34,907 nt of DNA from Deinococcus marmoris (GCF_001949125.1 NZ_MSTI01000173.1:1-34907); one strand, 5' to 3'. Shown: positions 7,775 to 18,404, numbered from the stretch's first letter. The notes: generated by a model not told the origin, from the sequence alone. Made by a program: numbers and translations.

Positions 7775-8154
7775 TGCATCTCCTAGATAAGAAACTTTAT
7801 TAACGATTGAATTCACTGTACACCTGCGTTTGCAAAAAAGCAACGCCCCCGCGTATCTCCCTCCCACACGGCATTTCCGCCTGCAACCAGACAGACGCAG
7901 GGAGGAGAGCTTTCACGCCCCCCTCCAATCAGTCACCTGCTTTCTCTGTGGACACGTCGATTTGGGTGGCAGTGACCCGTCGAAGGGCGCAGGTGCTATC
8001 AGGTGTACTTCACGCCCCCTGCGCCCAGACCCCCTTCTGAAACAGCGGCATCGCACTGCTGGAGATCACCCTGTTCAACCGCTCGAAACCGCCCATTGGC
8101 AAAACCACTGGACTGCTGGCCTGATCCAGCGGCTGAGGTTCGGCGGTCAAGTCG
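7775..8154. other. Intergenic region upstream of the ROK operon
   Basis: About 380 bases without a convincing gene. The 7775-7830 part is AT-rich and must hold the operon promoter on the minus strand, with a TTATCT-like box close to the AGGAG site. A TTAACGA heptamer at 7800-7806 also occurs twice in the inter-permease hairpin (673-679, 700-706), so it could be part of a ROK operator; this is weak. Nothing recognisable in 7830-8154. Confidence 0.4.
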
Positions 8155-8451
8155 TCAGTCTTCCCACTCGCTCACGGGCACGAATTCCACGCCGTCCCCG
8201 GTGGTGGACAGCACCTGATAGCGGTTGTTGAACTGCACCACCAGTTCGCCCCGGTCCAGATGTTGCGGCGAGATCACCGGCTTGCGGAACACGTAGTTGC
8301 CGTCGTCGTCGATGCCGATATGTGCGCCCTTGGTAAAGCGGAATTCGACGATCTCGCCGTGCCGAATGGTACGGACGCGGACCCGGAAGGTCTGGGCATC
8401 GTCCTGCTTGACGTTTGGGTTGGCGGGCGGTTTGCGGAACAGATTGAACAT
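8155..8451 (-). CDS. Small hypothetical protein (98 aa)
   Basis: A 98-residue soluble protein, MFNLFRKPPANPNVKQ at the start and EFVPVSEWED at the end. It has no cysteine, signal peptide or membrane segment. The central part alternates polar and hydrophobic residues (FRVRVRTIRHGEIVEFRF, GELVVQFNNRYQVLS), suggesting a small beta-rich fold. A strong AGGAGG site lies 5 nt before the ATG at 8451, which supports translation. It follows the M20 peptidase on the same strand with a 44-nt gap, so the two may be cotranscribed. I do not recognise the family. Confidence 0.78.
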   Translation of the reverse strand: MFNLFRKPPANPNVKQDDAQTFRVRVRTIRHGEIVEFRFTKGAHIGIDDDGNYVFRKPVISPQHLDRGELVVQFNNRYQVLSTTGDGVEFVPVSEWED

Positions 8452-8495
8452 GTGACCTCCTGGCTTGGGCGGAATGGGGCGGCAGGCGCGGAGGT

Positions 8496-9620
8496 TCAGA
8501 CCTCTTGCAGCAGGCGGGTCAACAGGCGCACATGGTCCGGCCAGCGGTCCAGACGGATGTGTTCGTGGCTGGCGTGCGCGCCGTCGCCGGGTGCGCCCAG
8601 GCCGTCCAGCGTGGGTGAGAGCGGCGCGGTGAAGTTGCCGTCGCTGCCGCCGCCCACGAATTCGTGGCCCAGCGTGAAGCCCAGGCTCTGCGCGGCGGTC
8701 TGCGCCTGCTCGAACAGCCCCAGGCTGCCGTCGCCCTGCTCGAAGGGGGGGCGGTTCAGGCCGCCCAGAATGGTCAGCTTGACGCGTGGATCGTCCGGGG
8801 TCATGGCCTGCACCGCCGCCGTGACGCGCTCGGCCTCGGCCAGCGTGGAAACCCGCAGATCAATGTCCAGCACGCACTCGGCGGGCACCACGTTGACGGC
8901 GCTGCCCCCCCGGATCAGCCCGACGCTGATGGTGGTGCCGATCTCCGGGCGGGCCAACGCCTGCACTTCCAGCACGGCCTTCGCGGCTGCCGTGATGGCG
9001 CTGGCTCCCTCCTCCGGCTTGTTTCCAGCGTGGCTGGCGACGCCCTGAAAGTGCAGCGAGAAGTGGCCGGTGCCCTTGCGCCCGGTCTTGAGGTTGTGGC
9101 TGTCGGCCACCGGCGGTTCCACCACCAGCACGGCGCGGGCGTTGCGGGCGGCAGTCTCGATGTGCGCGCGGCTGCTGGCGCTACCGGTTTCCTCGTCCGG
9201 CGAGAGCAGCACCTGCACGCCGCCCCTGGGCCACTGGTGGTTCAGGGCACGCAGCGCGTGAAACAGGCCCACGATTCCGGCCTTCATGTCGTAGGTGCCG
9301 GGGCCGTACAGGCGGTCTCCGTCCTCGCGCCAGGGCATCGTTTGCAGCGTGCCGTGCGGCCAGACCGTATCGGCGTGGGCCAGCACCAGAATCGGTTGCT
9401 CGTCGCCAGCATTCACTTGATGGGCGGTCCCGAAGTTGAACAGGCGGGTGCCGCCGGGCAGCGCGTGGGTTTCCGCACCCAGGTCGAGTGCCCAGTGTTC
9501 CACCACGTCCATGACGCGGCAGATCGCCGCCAGATCGGTGGACGGCGACTCGATGTCCACCAGGGTTCGCAGGTCGCTGAGCATGGCCTTGAGGTCAGGT
9601 TGATCGGCTGGGGATGACAT
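8496..9620 (-). CDS. M20-family zinc metallopeptidase (carboxypeptidase G2/ArgE-like)
   Basis: A 374-residue cytoplasmic aminoacylase/peptidase. The M20 metal and catalytic motifs are present: H82-A-D84 (LVLAHADTVWPHG), the bridging Asp D111 (GTYDMKAG), the E143-E144 catalytic pair (SPDEETGS) and E168 (VVEPP), with a dimerisation domain after about residue 185 (GVASHAGNKPEEGASA). The C-terminal ligand is probably in HASHEH. Such enzymes cleave C-terminal or N-acyl amino acids; the exact substrate is not readable. The ATG at 9620 lacks a ribosome binding site but has TAGCAT 6 nt upstream, the leaderless layout. It lies behind the terminator of the next upstream minus-strand gene, so it has its own promoter. 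Confidence 0.93.
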   Translation of the reverse strand: MSSPADQPDLKAMLSDLRTLVDIESPSTDLAAICRVMDVVEHWALDLGAETHALPGGTRLFNFGTAHQVNAGDEQPILVLAHADTVWPHGTLQTMPWREDGDRLYGPGTYDMKAGIVGLFHALRALNHQWPRGGVQVLLSPDEETGSASSRAHIETAARNARAVLVVEPPVADSHNLKTGRKGTGHFSLHFQGVASHAGNKPEEGASAITAAAKAVLEVQALARPEIGTTISVGLIRGGSAVNVVPAECVLDIDLRVSTLAEAERVTAAVQAMTPDDPRVKLTILGGLNRPPFEQGDGSLGLFEQAQTAAQSLGFTLGHEFVGGGSDGNFTAPLSPTLDGLGAPGDGAHASHEHIRLDRWPDHVRLLTRLLQEV

Positions 9621-9632
9621 GCCCTCATGCTA
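9621..9632 (-). promoter_or_regulatory. Leaderless-type -10 box of the M20 peptidase gene
   Basis: TAGCAT at 9627-9632 (minus strand) ends 6 nt before the ATG at 9620. There is no Shine-Dalgarno sequence between them. Confidence 0.6.
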
Positions 9633-9674
9633 CCCCGGCCCGGACAGACACAAAAAACCGTATGCCATAACCAG

Positions 9675-9703
9675 GAAAAAACCTCCAACCCTGGGCTGGA
9701 GGT
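9675..9703 (-). terminator. Rho-independent terminator of the 103-aa gene
   Basis: On the minus strand ACCTCCA pairs with TGGAGGT (9697-9703 with 9681-9687) around a 9-nt loop and is followed by a run of six T (9676-9681). Confidence 0.85.
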
Positions 9704-9768
9704 CTGAGGCGTTCTCGCTGAACTGTGATTGCCGCGCCTGCTGGCTTGGGCTTGCTGGCCTCTGGGCT

Positions 9769-10080
9769 TCAGGTCAGCAGGGCGAGTTGCTGGTCCGTGA
9801 CCATGACCTTCGAGCGGCCTTTGAGGTACAGGTCATGCACCACTTCCTTGCCGAAGATGCGGCTCAGATGCGTGCTGGTCACTTCCAGGGTCCGTTCGCG
9901 CCCCGGCTCGGTACCGATCTTGAGCCGGACGATGCTGGTGGTGCCGGGAACCCAGGTACACAGCATGTCCTGCAACGCGGCGGGCGTCTGGATGGGTTTG
10001 GTCTGGGGGCGGGCCGAGGGCGACGCGACGTTGGGTGTGGGCTTCTGGATTCGGTTGGTGAGGGGTTGAGGGGCAGTCAT
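9769..10080 (-). CDS. Small hypothetical protein (103 aa)
   Basis: A 103-residue protein starting MTAPQPLTNRIQKP. The first 45 residues are rich in Pro, Thr and Gln and probably disordered; the rest (LCTWVPGTTSIVRLKIG through DLYLKGRSKVMVTDQQLALLT) looks like a compact alpha/beta unit. I choose ATG 10080 because a CCGGAGG site lies 7 nt upstream; the longer open frame beyond it has no such support. A terminator follows the gene, so it is a single-gene transcript. No family recognised. Confidence 0.7.
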   Translation of the reverse strand: MTAPQPLTNRIQKPTPNVASPSARPQTKPIQTPAALQDMLCTWVPGTTSIVRLKIGTEPGRERTLEVTSTHLSRIFGKEVVHDLYLKGRSKVMVTDQQLALLT

Positions 10081-10384
10081 GGTGGGCCTCCGGGAAAAAC
10101 GAGGATCAATGTGGGGTGCCTTGACCTGCTGGCAGCGGCCCCGGCTCCGGAATGACCTGCCACGATTGGCGAGAAACAACGTCAATGGCATGACGCCACG
10201 TCGCAAAACGAGGCCGTGTCTGAACAGGTGGAGCCGGTGGTGCCGGTATGTCTAGTCTAACTGATGGCCTTCTGACCGCCAGGAGCTTTGTCCCAATTGG
10301 TCTTGACCATTTCGTCATGAATCCTCCCTGAGCGAGAGTAAAAAATTGCGTGTCGGAGCTATGGAAGGGGCTATCCTGAACCCC
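10081..10384. other. Divergent intergenic region with a possible micro-ORF
   Basis: About 300 bases between the divergent 103-aa gene and the S9 peptidase gene. On the minus strand a good GGGAGG site (10323-10328) precedes ATG 10318, which opens a 70-codon frame of atypical composition, and ATG 10310, which opens a 17-residue peptide (MVKTNWDKAPGGQKAIS) ending in TAG at 10257. I cannot decide whether either is translated. The leaderless promoter of the S9 gene is at the right end. Confidence 0.35.
10372..10384 (+). promoter_or_regulatory. Leaderless-type -10 box of the S9 peptidase gene
   Basis: TATCCT at 10372-10377 ends exactly 7 nt before the ATG at 10385, with no ribosome binding site between. 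It decides this start over an upstream in-frame TTG at 10346. Confidence 0.65.
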
Positions 10385-12331
<1,947 letters not shown>

Positions 12332-12363
12332 AGCTGTCCTCCTGAACATGGCCCTGCATTCGC

Positions 12364-12388
12364 CCCCCTCTCCATTGAGGGGGTTTTT
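12364..12388 (+). terminator. Rho-independent terminator after the S9 peptidase gene
   Basis: CCCCCTC (12364-12370) pairs with GAGGGGG (12377-12383) around a TCCATT loop and is followed by five T. Confidence 0.9.
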
Positions 12389-12495
12389 CGTCCATGACGT
12401 TGCTGTGGAAGCGATCAAACGCTGGTAAAGAGGGGGCGGCGCGAAACAACCGAGGAGGAGATTCTCGCCCGCTGCGCCAGATGCACAGGCTGCTC

Positions 12496-12508
12496 TAAAC
12501 TCCTCCCC
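12496..12508 (+). promoter_or_regulatory. Leaderless-type -10 box of fumC
   Basis: TAAACT at 12496-12501, then exactly 7 nt (CCTCCCC), then the ATG. No Shine-Dalgarno sequence. Confidence 0.65.
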
Positions 12509-13903
12509 ATGACCCTTACCCGCAAGGAATCCGACACGATGGGCACGCTGGACGTCGCCGCAGACCGCTACTGGGGCGCACAGACCGAGCGCAGCATTCA
12601 CAATTTCCCGATTGGCCGCGACACCTTCGTCTGGGGCCGCCCGATCATCCGGGCGCTGGGCATCTTGAAAAAAGGTGCGGCGCAGGCCAACGCCGAGCTG
12701 GGCGAACTCCCGCAGGACGTGGCCGATCTGATCGTGCAGGCCGCCGATGAAGTGATCGCCGGGAAACTGGACGATCACTTTCCGCTGGTGGTCTTTCAGA
12801 CCGGATCGGGCACCCAGAGCAACATGAACTCCAACGAGGTCATCAGCAACCGCGCCATCGAGATCGCGGGCGGCGAGATGGGCAGCAAGACTCCCGTGCA
12901 TCCCAACGATCACGTCAACCGGGGCCAGAGCAGCAACGACACCTTTCCCACCGCCATGCACATCGCCGTGGTGCTGGAGCTGAACGAGCGCCTGTACGGC
13001 GACGTGGGAAAACTGCGCGACACCCTGCACGCCAAGGCCCAGGAGTACGCGGGCATCGTGAAGGTGGGACGCACCCACCTGCAAGACGCCACCCCCATCA
13101 CGCTGGGTCAGGAAATTGGCGGCTGGGTGGCGCAACTGGATTACGCGCTGGCCGAAGTACGCCACGCCGGGGAGGGATTGCTCGATCTGGCCATCGGGGG
13201 AACAGCGGTGGGCACGGGTCTGAATGCCCACCCCAAGTTCGGTGATCTGGCCGCCAGGAAGTACGAGGCCGAGACGGGCTTTGCCTTCCGCAGCGCCGAG
13301 AACAAGTTCGCCGCCCTGAGCGCCCACGACGCCCTGGTGCAGACCTCCGCCGCGCTGCGGACGCTGGCCGGGGCGCTGATGAAGATGGCCAACGACGTGC
13401 GCTGGCTGGCCAGCGGCCCGCGCAACGGCATCGGCGAGATCACCATTCCCGAGAACGAGCCGGGCAGCAGCATCATGCCCGGCAAGGTCAACCCCACGCA
13501 GAGTGAAGCGCTGACAATGGTGGCGACGCGTGTGTTCGGCAATGACGCCACGGTTGCGTTCGCCGGATCGCAGGGCAACTTCCAACTCAACGTGTTCAAG
13601 CCCGTGATGGTTCACGCCGTGCTGGAAAGCATTCGCCTGATCAGCGACGCCTCGCTGGCCTTCAACGACAACTGTGCGGTAGGGATCGAGCCGAATCTGG
13701 AGAAGATCAAGCACAACCTGGACATCAACCTGATGCAGGTCACGGCCCTGAACAAACACATCGGCTATGACAGGGCGGCGGCCATTGCCAAGAAAGCGCA
13801 CAAGGAAGGCAGCAGCCTCAAGGAAGCGGCGGTGGGCCTGGGCTACGTAACAGACGCAGAGTTTGACGAATGGGTGGTGCCCCTGGAGATGACGCGGAAC
13901 TGA
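12509..13903 (+). CDS. fumC: Class II fumarate hydratase
   Basis: A 464-residue fumarase, the normal length for iron-independent FumC, catalysing the reversible hydration of fumarate to malate in the TCA cycle. Visible landmarks are [14 protein letters not shown] (98-111), the H131-P-N-D B-site region, the active-site stretch [11 protein letters not shown] (141-151), the catalytic T189-H190 (GRTHLQDA) and the signature loop G319[10 protein letters not shown]329. FSGNDATV-type and [10 protein letters not shown] segments follow as in FumC. The whole protein is collinear with the family and shows no missing motif. The gene stands alone with a leaderless promoter, and is followed by a convergent terminator hairpin. 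This is distinct from the argininosuccinate lyase-like protein at 5356-6765. Confidence 0.97.
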   Translation: MTLTRKESDTMGTLDVAADRYWGAQTERSIHNFPIGRDTFVWGRPIIRALGILKKGAAQANAELGELPQDVADLIVQAADEVIAGKLDDHFPLVVFQTGSGTQSNMNSNEVISNRAIEIAGGEMGSKTPVHPNDHVNRGQSSNDTFPTAMHIAVVLELNERLYGDVGKLRDTLHAKAQEYAGIVKVGRTHLQDATPITLGQEIGGWVAQLDYALAEVRHAGEGLLDLAIGGTAVGTGLNAHPKFGDLAARKYEAETGFAFRSAENKFAALSAHDALVQTSAALRTLAGALMKMANDVRWLASGPRNGIGEITIPENEPGSSIMPGKVNPTQSEALTMVATRVFGNDATVAFAGSQGNFQLNVFKPVMVHAVLESIRLISDASLAFNDNCAVGIEPNLEKIKHNLDINLMQVTALNKHIGYDRAAAIAKKAHKEGSSLKEAAVGLGYVTDAEFDEWVVPLEMTRN

Positions 13904-14000
13904 ACGTCCTATGCGCCTGATCTCTGACCCTGATGTCTCTAGCATGCCGCTGACGGCGCGCCGCATGAAGGGTCAGGATCAGGGCAGCCAGACAGAACAA

Positions 14001-14032
14001 AAAGGAGACCTGCCGGGCGTGGCAGGTCTCCT
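14001..14032 (-). terminator. Strong terminator hairpin between convergent genes
   Basis: A perfect 12-bp stem, AGGAGACCTGCC (14003-14014) with GGCAGGTCTCCT (14021-14032), loop GGGCGT. On the minus strand it is followed by a T-rich run (TTTTTGTT), so it serves the lipoprotein gene; it may also stop fumC transcription from the other side. Confidence 0.85.
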
Positions 14033-14077
14033 CTATTGGCCTCTTCAATCAGGCAGAGAGTTGGCTGAGATGACGGC

Positions 14078-16138
14078 TCAGTTGGGTCCCATGCTCATGC
14101 CAGCGGCACGGAACTTGTTCTGCCACATCTGGAACTCCTGCTTCTCGGTGTCCATCGTCACTGCGCCGGACCAGGACGCGTTGTTGTAACAGGTGTTGGA
14201 GCAGTCGGCGAACCAGGTGTTGTTGAGCCAGGTGCTGTTGTTTGCATTGACGCGGGTCCAGCCGATCACGTTGTCGTGGACCGTGTTGTTGAACCAGGTG
14301 TTGCTGCCCTTGCCGTTCATGACGTCCCAGACGTAGATGCCGACGTTCTGGGCCTTGTTGATCTCGCCGGTAGGCAGGCGGCCACTCGACAGGATGCGGT
14401 TGTTGAACACGTTGTGGTCATGCCCGCCCGCGATGCCGATCCCCTGGTTGGAGGTGCTGACGATCTGGTTGTTGTAGACGTCGACGTAGCCGCCCGCCTC
14501 GCCCAGATTGCCCACCGGACCGTCGCCCAGCATGATGCCTCCGCCGGAGTATGCACCGTCCGTGGCCGCCTTGATGGCGAACGCCCCCTGGATGTAGTTG
14601 TCGTGGATCTGCATCCGGCTTCCAGCGGTGCCGCTGGTGGAATACAGGTTGATGTTCTCTTCCAGCGAGCTGAGGCCCGGCTCGTTGATGACCTGGTTCC
14701 AGGCGATCTCCATGCCCGGCACATTCTGCACCTTGGCGATCTGCGCGAACTGGACATAGTAACGTCCACCGTTGTACCCGCCGTTGCCGTCACTCAGGCG
14801 ACCATCGATGTTCTTGGCCTTGTTGCGCAGGATCTTGATGGTCTGCCCATCGCCCTTGCCGTAGAACAGGTTGACGTAGATGCCCGAGGTGCCTTCCATG
14901 TAGTTGTTCTCCACCCGGAGGTTATAGACTTCCTCGGCAGCGATGAAGCGCCCGGCATGTCCGCCGTAAACATTGGGATTCATGCCGTAGCCGTTGGAGT
15001 TGCGGACCGTCAGGTTGACCTTCCAGCCGCGAATCAGTTCGCCGCGTCCGCGCAGGTTGGAGCCTTCGATCACCACGGGTTCTGAAGTCTGGATGAGGAC
15101 CGCAGGAACATTGGGATTCATGCTTTCCCAGTTGCCCCGGTAGGTGCCGCCCTTGGTGATCACAAACGGACCGCTGTAATTCACGTTGCCGGACGGTGGT
15201 GTGGGCGCAGGGGGAGTAGGTGCGGGGACCGGAGCGGGTGTAGGTGCTGGCGCATTGATCTCGCAAGATTTCGTCGTGCCATAGGCCGGATCGTTGCCGA
15301 AAAACCCGTTGGTGCATTGGCCATTGGAGGTGACGTCTTTTACGATCCACGCGGTGCCAGCGCCGTATCTGACACTCTGCGTTCCGCTGACAGAGAAAGA
15401 CTCACCCTCGCCGGCGATCCTGGTCCAAGTTGCAGGTGCAGGGGCAGGTGCAGGCGACGTGGGCGTGCCGGAGGAGTTGCAATCCACCAATACAGCCCCA
15501 CCCCAGTCGGCATGATCGTAATAGTTGTTGTCCCCGGCGTCGCCCACCACCAGTTTCAGTTCACTGCGGCCCGAAACGTCCACGTTGACGGTTTTGGCCG
15601 CGTCCGCGCCAGTCATCCGGCCACTGTCGAACACCTTGACGCCATCGGCAAACACCTGGAACACCACGCTGCCCTGGTTGCCTACCTCATCATCGATGCC
15701 CACGTCGCTGATAAAGCGCTTGCATTTGCCGCCCAGATTGAAAGTTATCGAGGAATTGGCATGCACCCCAAACCCGCTGTCGTACTTCTTGCCGTTCACA
15801 GCCATCATGCGCCCGTCTCTAGCCCCGGATTCACCATTGCTCATGTTGCGTTCAATCGGTCCGTACCCGCTAGTGGCCGCCGTCCACGCCTCGCCGCTCA
15901 GCATGTTGTTGCCGGTGTTGATCGTCAGCGCCTTCATCCTGGCCACCTCGGCTTCCATCCCCACCAGACCGTTGTCGGGAGAAACCCAGGAACGGTCCGT
16001 CCCGTCATAGACGAACTGACTACCGTCCTGTTTGTCGGCCTGGGACTGGGGCGCAGCGGTCTGTTGCGAGCAGGCAGCCAGAGTCAGGGTCAGGGCGAGA
16101 GCGGTCAGGGACAGGGCAGAACGGGGGGAGTGAGACAT
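14078..16138 (-). CDS. Lipoprotein with NPCBM domain and right-handed beta-helix
   Basis: A 686-residue surface lipoprotein. The signal peptide ends in the lipobox LTLAAC (about residues 17-22). An NPCBM carbohydrate-binding domain follows at about 50-220 (KYDSGFGVHANSSITFNLGGKCKRF; GSVVFQVFADGVKVFDSG; VGDAGDNNYYDHADW). Then, between two Pro/Ala linkers (PAPAPA and PTPAPVPAPTPP), there is a small two-cysteine module (SVRYGAGTAWIVKDV, CTNGFFGNDPAYGTTKSCEI). The C-terminal 400 residues look like a parallel beta-helix rich in Asn/Gly (NNYMEGTSGIYVN, VYNNQIVSTSNQGIGIAGG, FNNRILSSG). Beta-helix proteins of this kind bind or cleave polysaccharides; no catalytic residues can be assigned. I start at ATG 16138, with AGAGGA 8 nt upstream, because it begins the signal peptide. 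The upstream extension is not coding-like. Confidence 0.88.
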   Translation of the reverse strand: MSHSPRSALSLTALALTLTLAACSQQTAAPQSQADKQDGSQFVYDGTDRSWVSPDNGLVGMEAEVARMKALTINTGNNMLSGEAWTAATSGYGPIERNMSNGESGARDGRMMAVNGKKYDSGFGVHANSSITFNLGGKCKRFISDVGIDDEVGNQGSVVFQVFADGVKVFDSGRMTGADAAKTVNVDVSGRSELKLVVGDAGDNNYYDHADWGGAVLVDCNSSGTPTSPAPAPAPATWTRIAGEGESFSVSGTQSVRYGAGTAWIVKDVTSNGQCTNGFFGNDPAYGTTKSCEINAPAPTPAPVPAPTPPAPTPPSGNVNYSGPFVITKGGTYRGNWESMNPNVPAVLIQTSEPVVIEGSNLRGRGELIRGWKVNLTVRNSNGYGMNPNVYGGHAGRFIAAEEVYNLRVENNYMEGTSGIYVNLFYGKGDGQTIKILRNKAKNIDGRLSDGNGGYNGGRYYVQFAQIAKVQNVPGMEIAWNQVINEPGLSSLEENINLYSTSGTAGSRMQIHDNYIQGAFAIKAATDGAYSGGGIMLGDGPVGNLGEAGGYVDVYNNQIVSTSNQGIGIAGGHDHNVFNNRILSSGRLPTGEINKAQNVGIYVWDVMNGKGSNTWFNNTVHDNVIGWTRVNANNSTWLNNTWFADCSNTCYNNASWSGAVTMDTEKQEFQMWQNKFRAAGMSMGPN

Positions 16139-16749
16139 GGTGGTTTTCCTCTGTGAAGACGGTGGGGGGGCGGGTGACTTGATCGATTCAGGTTCAGGAA
16201 GGGTGCTGCTGGTCCTGAACGAGCTGTCTCTGGAGACCAAAGTCGGGCCGGGCGTGGGGTGCGAACTGCCAGAAAGCGGAAGTTGGATCGGCTTATTGGA
16301 GGGCCGCCGCCGTGCTTGCACAGCTACCTTAACCAAATCTTATTAGAGGAATCTGCAAATCAATCTCTTAAACCCACTCTCATGTCGCTCATACACTCAG
16401 GGCGGTCCCCGGAACCCACCGCCTTGAAGGCAGACAGGCAAGTGCAAAATATTCACAAACAGACGTGGTGGCACTGTGTTTCCGGGCACCGGACCCGCTG
16501 ATTTCACAGGTCAGGATGAGTGCCGGGTCAGACCGGATACTGGGTGAAGCGTTCTCATCTGGGCGTCCAGGAATGGTAAACTCCCAACCGGACTACCAGA
16601 TGCTGAGGCAAGAGCCGGGCTGGTTGACAGGAAGGATGCGACATTCAACCCAGTCGTTCAAGCAAATGGACTGTCCCAGCCGATCTCTGAACCCTATTGG
16701 GCGAGATCGGCTGGGACAACTGGGGAGCGGCTGTAACGCGGTCTGGGCT
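16139..16749. other. 611-bp intergenic region, partly AT-rich, with a long hairpin
   Basis: No convincing gene. The part at 16310-16400 is AT-rich for this genome and is where the lipoprotein promoter would lie, but I cannot fix its boxes. The right part holds the hairpin at 16673-16717. Open frames crossing the region have poor composition and no ribosome binding sites. Confidence 0.5.
16673..16717. repeat. Long perfect inverted repeat (15-bp stem)
   Basis: GTCCCAGCCGATCTC (16673-16687) pairs perfectly with 16703-16717; inside the loop CCC/GGG (16692-16694, 16699-16701) can extend it. There is no T-run on either side, so it is not a standard terminator. It lies just downstream of the small membrane protein gene on the minus strand and could be a 3' stabiliser or an operator. 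Confidence 0.8.
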
Positions 16750-16965
16750 TCAGGCCACGGACTTGCGGACGATGCCGCCCACGGGCGCGTCGCCCATCCA
16801 GGCATTGACCTGAAGGTTGGGGCTGATTCTGGGAACCACGCTGCCCTCGAATGGCACGGCCCAGCGTTCACCCCTGATACTCCTGATGAGGACCGAAACG
16901 GCCAGCGCCACCAGCAGGCACAGCGCAACGGCTGCGGGCAACAGCGCGAGCATCAACAGGGTCAT
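16750..16965 (-). CDS. Small predicted membrane protein (71 aa)
   Basis: A 71-residue protein with one N-terminal membrane helix (residues 2-27, MTLLMLALLPAAVALCLLV) followed by a basic stretch (RSIRGERW) and a short polar tail, so probably N-out/C-in. The composition is coding-like and GC-rich at third positions, but I see no clear Shine-Dalgarno site before ATG 16965 and no recognised family. A TGACA-N6-TGTCA inverted repeat lies 35 nt upstream. Real but uncertain. Confidence 0.5.
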   Translation of the reverse strand: MTLLMLALLPAAVALCLLVALAVSVLIRSIRGERWAVPFEGSVVPRISPNLQVNAWMGDAPVGGIVRKSVA

Positions 16966-16999
16966 GCGTCACTGTGCGGCCTGACGGCTGACCGGTTTA

Positions 17000-17015
17000 T
17001 GACACAGTTTTGTCA
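17000..17015. promoter_or_regulatory. TGACA-N6-TGTCA inverted repeat, possible operator
   Basis: A 5+5 palindrome with a 6-nt centre in an AT-rich stretch between the small membrane protein gene (minus) and kbl (plus). The symmetry fits a dimeric regulator, but no regulator can be named. Confidence 0.3.
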
Positions 17016-17203
17016 GACATTAAATAAAGATGAATTTTTCACCCTTTTCCCTTCAGGGTGTGTGATTCCGTCCTCCTTCCCCTCTGGATGTGCGAAATTT
17101 TATGCTCTTCATGTCGCCCTGTTCTGGCCTGGACAGGGAATCTCCAGCAGGCTGGTCCGGGCGCTCCGTGCCCTGCATACGGACAGGGGCGCGCCCGGCC
17201 CTC

Positions 17204-17216
17204 TAAACTCCGGGGC
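17204..17216 (+). promoter_or_regulatory. Leaderless-type -10 box of kbl
   Basis: TAAACT at 17204-17209, 7 nt (CCGGGGC), then the ATG at 17217. It selects this start over an upstream in-frame GTG. Confidence 0.65.
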
Positions 17217-18404
17217 ATGACCACCTCACTTTCCGGGCGGCTGAGCGCCGAACTGTCTAACCTGCGGAGCAGCGGGCTGCTGATCAAGCCGCGTGTACTG
17301 GACGGGGCCAACCGCGCCCGCACGCGCGTGGATGGCCGCGAGGTGGTGAATCTGGCGAGCAACAATTACCTGGGGTTCGCCGATCATCCCCGTCTCAAGG
17401 AAAAGGCCGCCGCCTACCTGCGCGAGTGGGGTGTGGGGGCCGGGGCAGTGCGGACCATTGCCGGAACGCTGCGGATTCACGAGGAGCTGGAGCAGCAACT
17501 GGCCGCCTTCAAGCACACTGGCAGCGCGCTGGTGCTGCACAGCGGCTTTACCACCAACCAGGGAGTCCTGGGCACCCTGCTTAAAGAGGGCGATCTAGTG
17601 ATCAGCGATGCCCTGAACCACGCCAGCATCATCGACGGGCTGCGGCTGACCAAGGCCACCAAGAAGGTCTACAAGCACGCCGACGCGGACGATCTGGAGC
17701 GGCTGTTGCAGGAAAACGAGACGGACGGCCTGAAACTGGTGGTCACCGACGGTGTCTTCAGCATGGACGGCGATCTGGCCCCGCTGGATAAGTTGATCGC
17801 GGTGGCCCGCAAGTACGGCGCAGTCACGTATGTGGACGACGCCCACGGCAGCGGCGTGATGGGCAAGGACGGGCGCGGCACGGTGCATCACTTCGGCTTT
17901 GAGAACGCCGACGACGTAATTCAGGTGGGCACCCTGTCTAAAGCCTGGGGAGGCGTGGGAGGCTACGCCGCCGGGCACGCGGACCTGCGCGAACTGCTGA
18001 TCAACCGCGCCCGTCCGTACCTGTTCTCCACCGCGCAGCCCCCGGCGGTGGTGGGCGGTCTGGTGGCCGCCATCGAGGAAGTGCAGCGCGACCCGTCACT
18101 GATGCGGCGGCTGTGGGACAACACGCACTATTTCAAGGCCGAGTTGAGCAGGCTGGGCTTCGACACGATGGGCAGCGTCACCCCCATTACCCCGGTGCTG
18201 TTCGGCGAACCGGAAGCCGCCTTCGAAGCCAGCCGCCTGCTGTTCGAGGAAGGCGTGTTCGCCGTGGGTCTGGGCTTTCCCACCGTGCCGCGCGGCAGCG
18301 CCCGCATCCGCAACATCGTGACTGCCGAGCATACGCGGGCCGATCTGGATCAGGCTTTAGAGGCGTATGACAAGGTGGGGCGGAAACTCAAGATCGTGGG
18401 TTGA
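17217..18404 (+). CDS. kbl: Glycine C-acetyltransferase (2-amino-3-ketobutyrate CoA ligase)
   Basis: A 395-residue PLP-dependent alpha-oxoamine synthase. It converts 2-amino-3-ketobutyrate plus CoA to glycine and acetyl-CoA in threonine breakdown; the Thermus relative also makes 8-amino-7-oxononanoate for biotin, so BioF activity is possible. Visible motifs are NLASNNYLGFADHP (45-58), the family VRTIAGT (78-84), LNHASIIDG (133-141), the PLP-binding V206-D-D-A-H210 and the Schiff-base lysine K242 in GTLSKAWGG. Length is normal. The start is fixed by TAAACT 7 nt upstream of ATG 17217. No tdh or biotin gene adjoins it, so neighbours do not settle which reaction dominates. Confidence 0.94.
   Translation: MTTSLSGRLSAELSNLRSSGLLIKPRVLDGANRARTRVDGREVVNLASNNYLGFADHPRLKEKAAAYLREWGVGAGAVRTIAGTLRIHEELEQQLAAFKHTGSALVLHSGFTTNQGVLGTLLKEGDLVISDALNHASIIDGLRLTKATKKVYKHADADDLERLLQENETDGLKLVVTDGVFSMDGDLAPLDKLIAVARKYGAVTYVDDAHGSGVMGKDGRGTVHHFGFENADDVIQVGTLSKAWGGVGGYAAGHADLRELLINRARPYLFSTAQPPAVVGGLVAAIEEVQRDPSLMRRLWDNTHYFKAELSRLGFDTMGSVTPITPVLFGEPEAAFEASRLLFEEGVFAVGLGFPTVPRGSARIRNIVTAEHTRADLDQALEAYDKVGRKLKIVG

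Noticed and set aside
12509..13903. fumC and the lyase at 5356-6765 as duplicates of one gene
   Set aside because: They share only superfamily motifs; the loop sequences (MPGKVNP versus MPQKRNP) and flanking motifs place them in different families.
14078..16336. Longer N-terminus for the lipoprotein, starting at TTG 16336
   Set aside because: The signal peptide and lipobox begin at ATG 16138, which also has a ribosome binding site; a lipoprotein signal cannot sit 66 residues inside.
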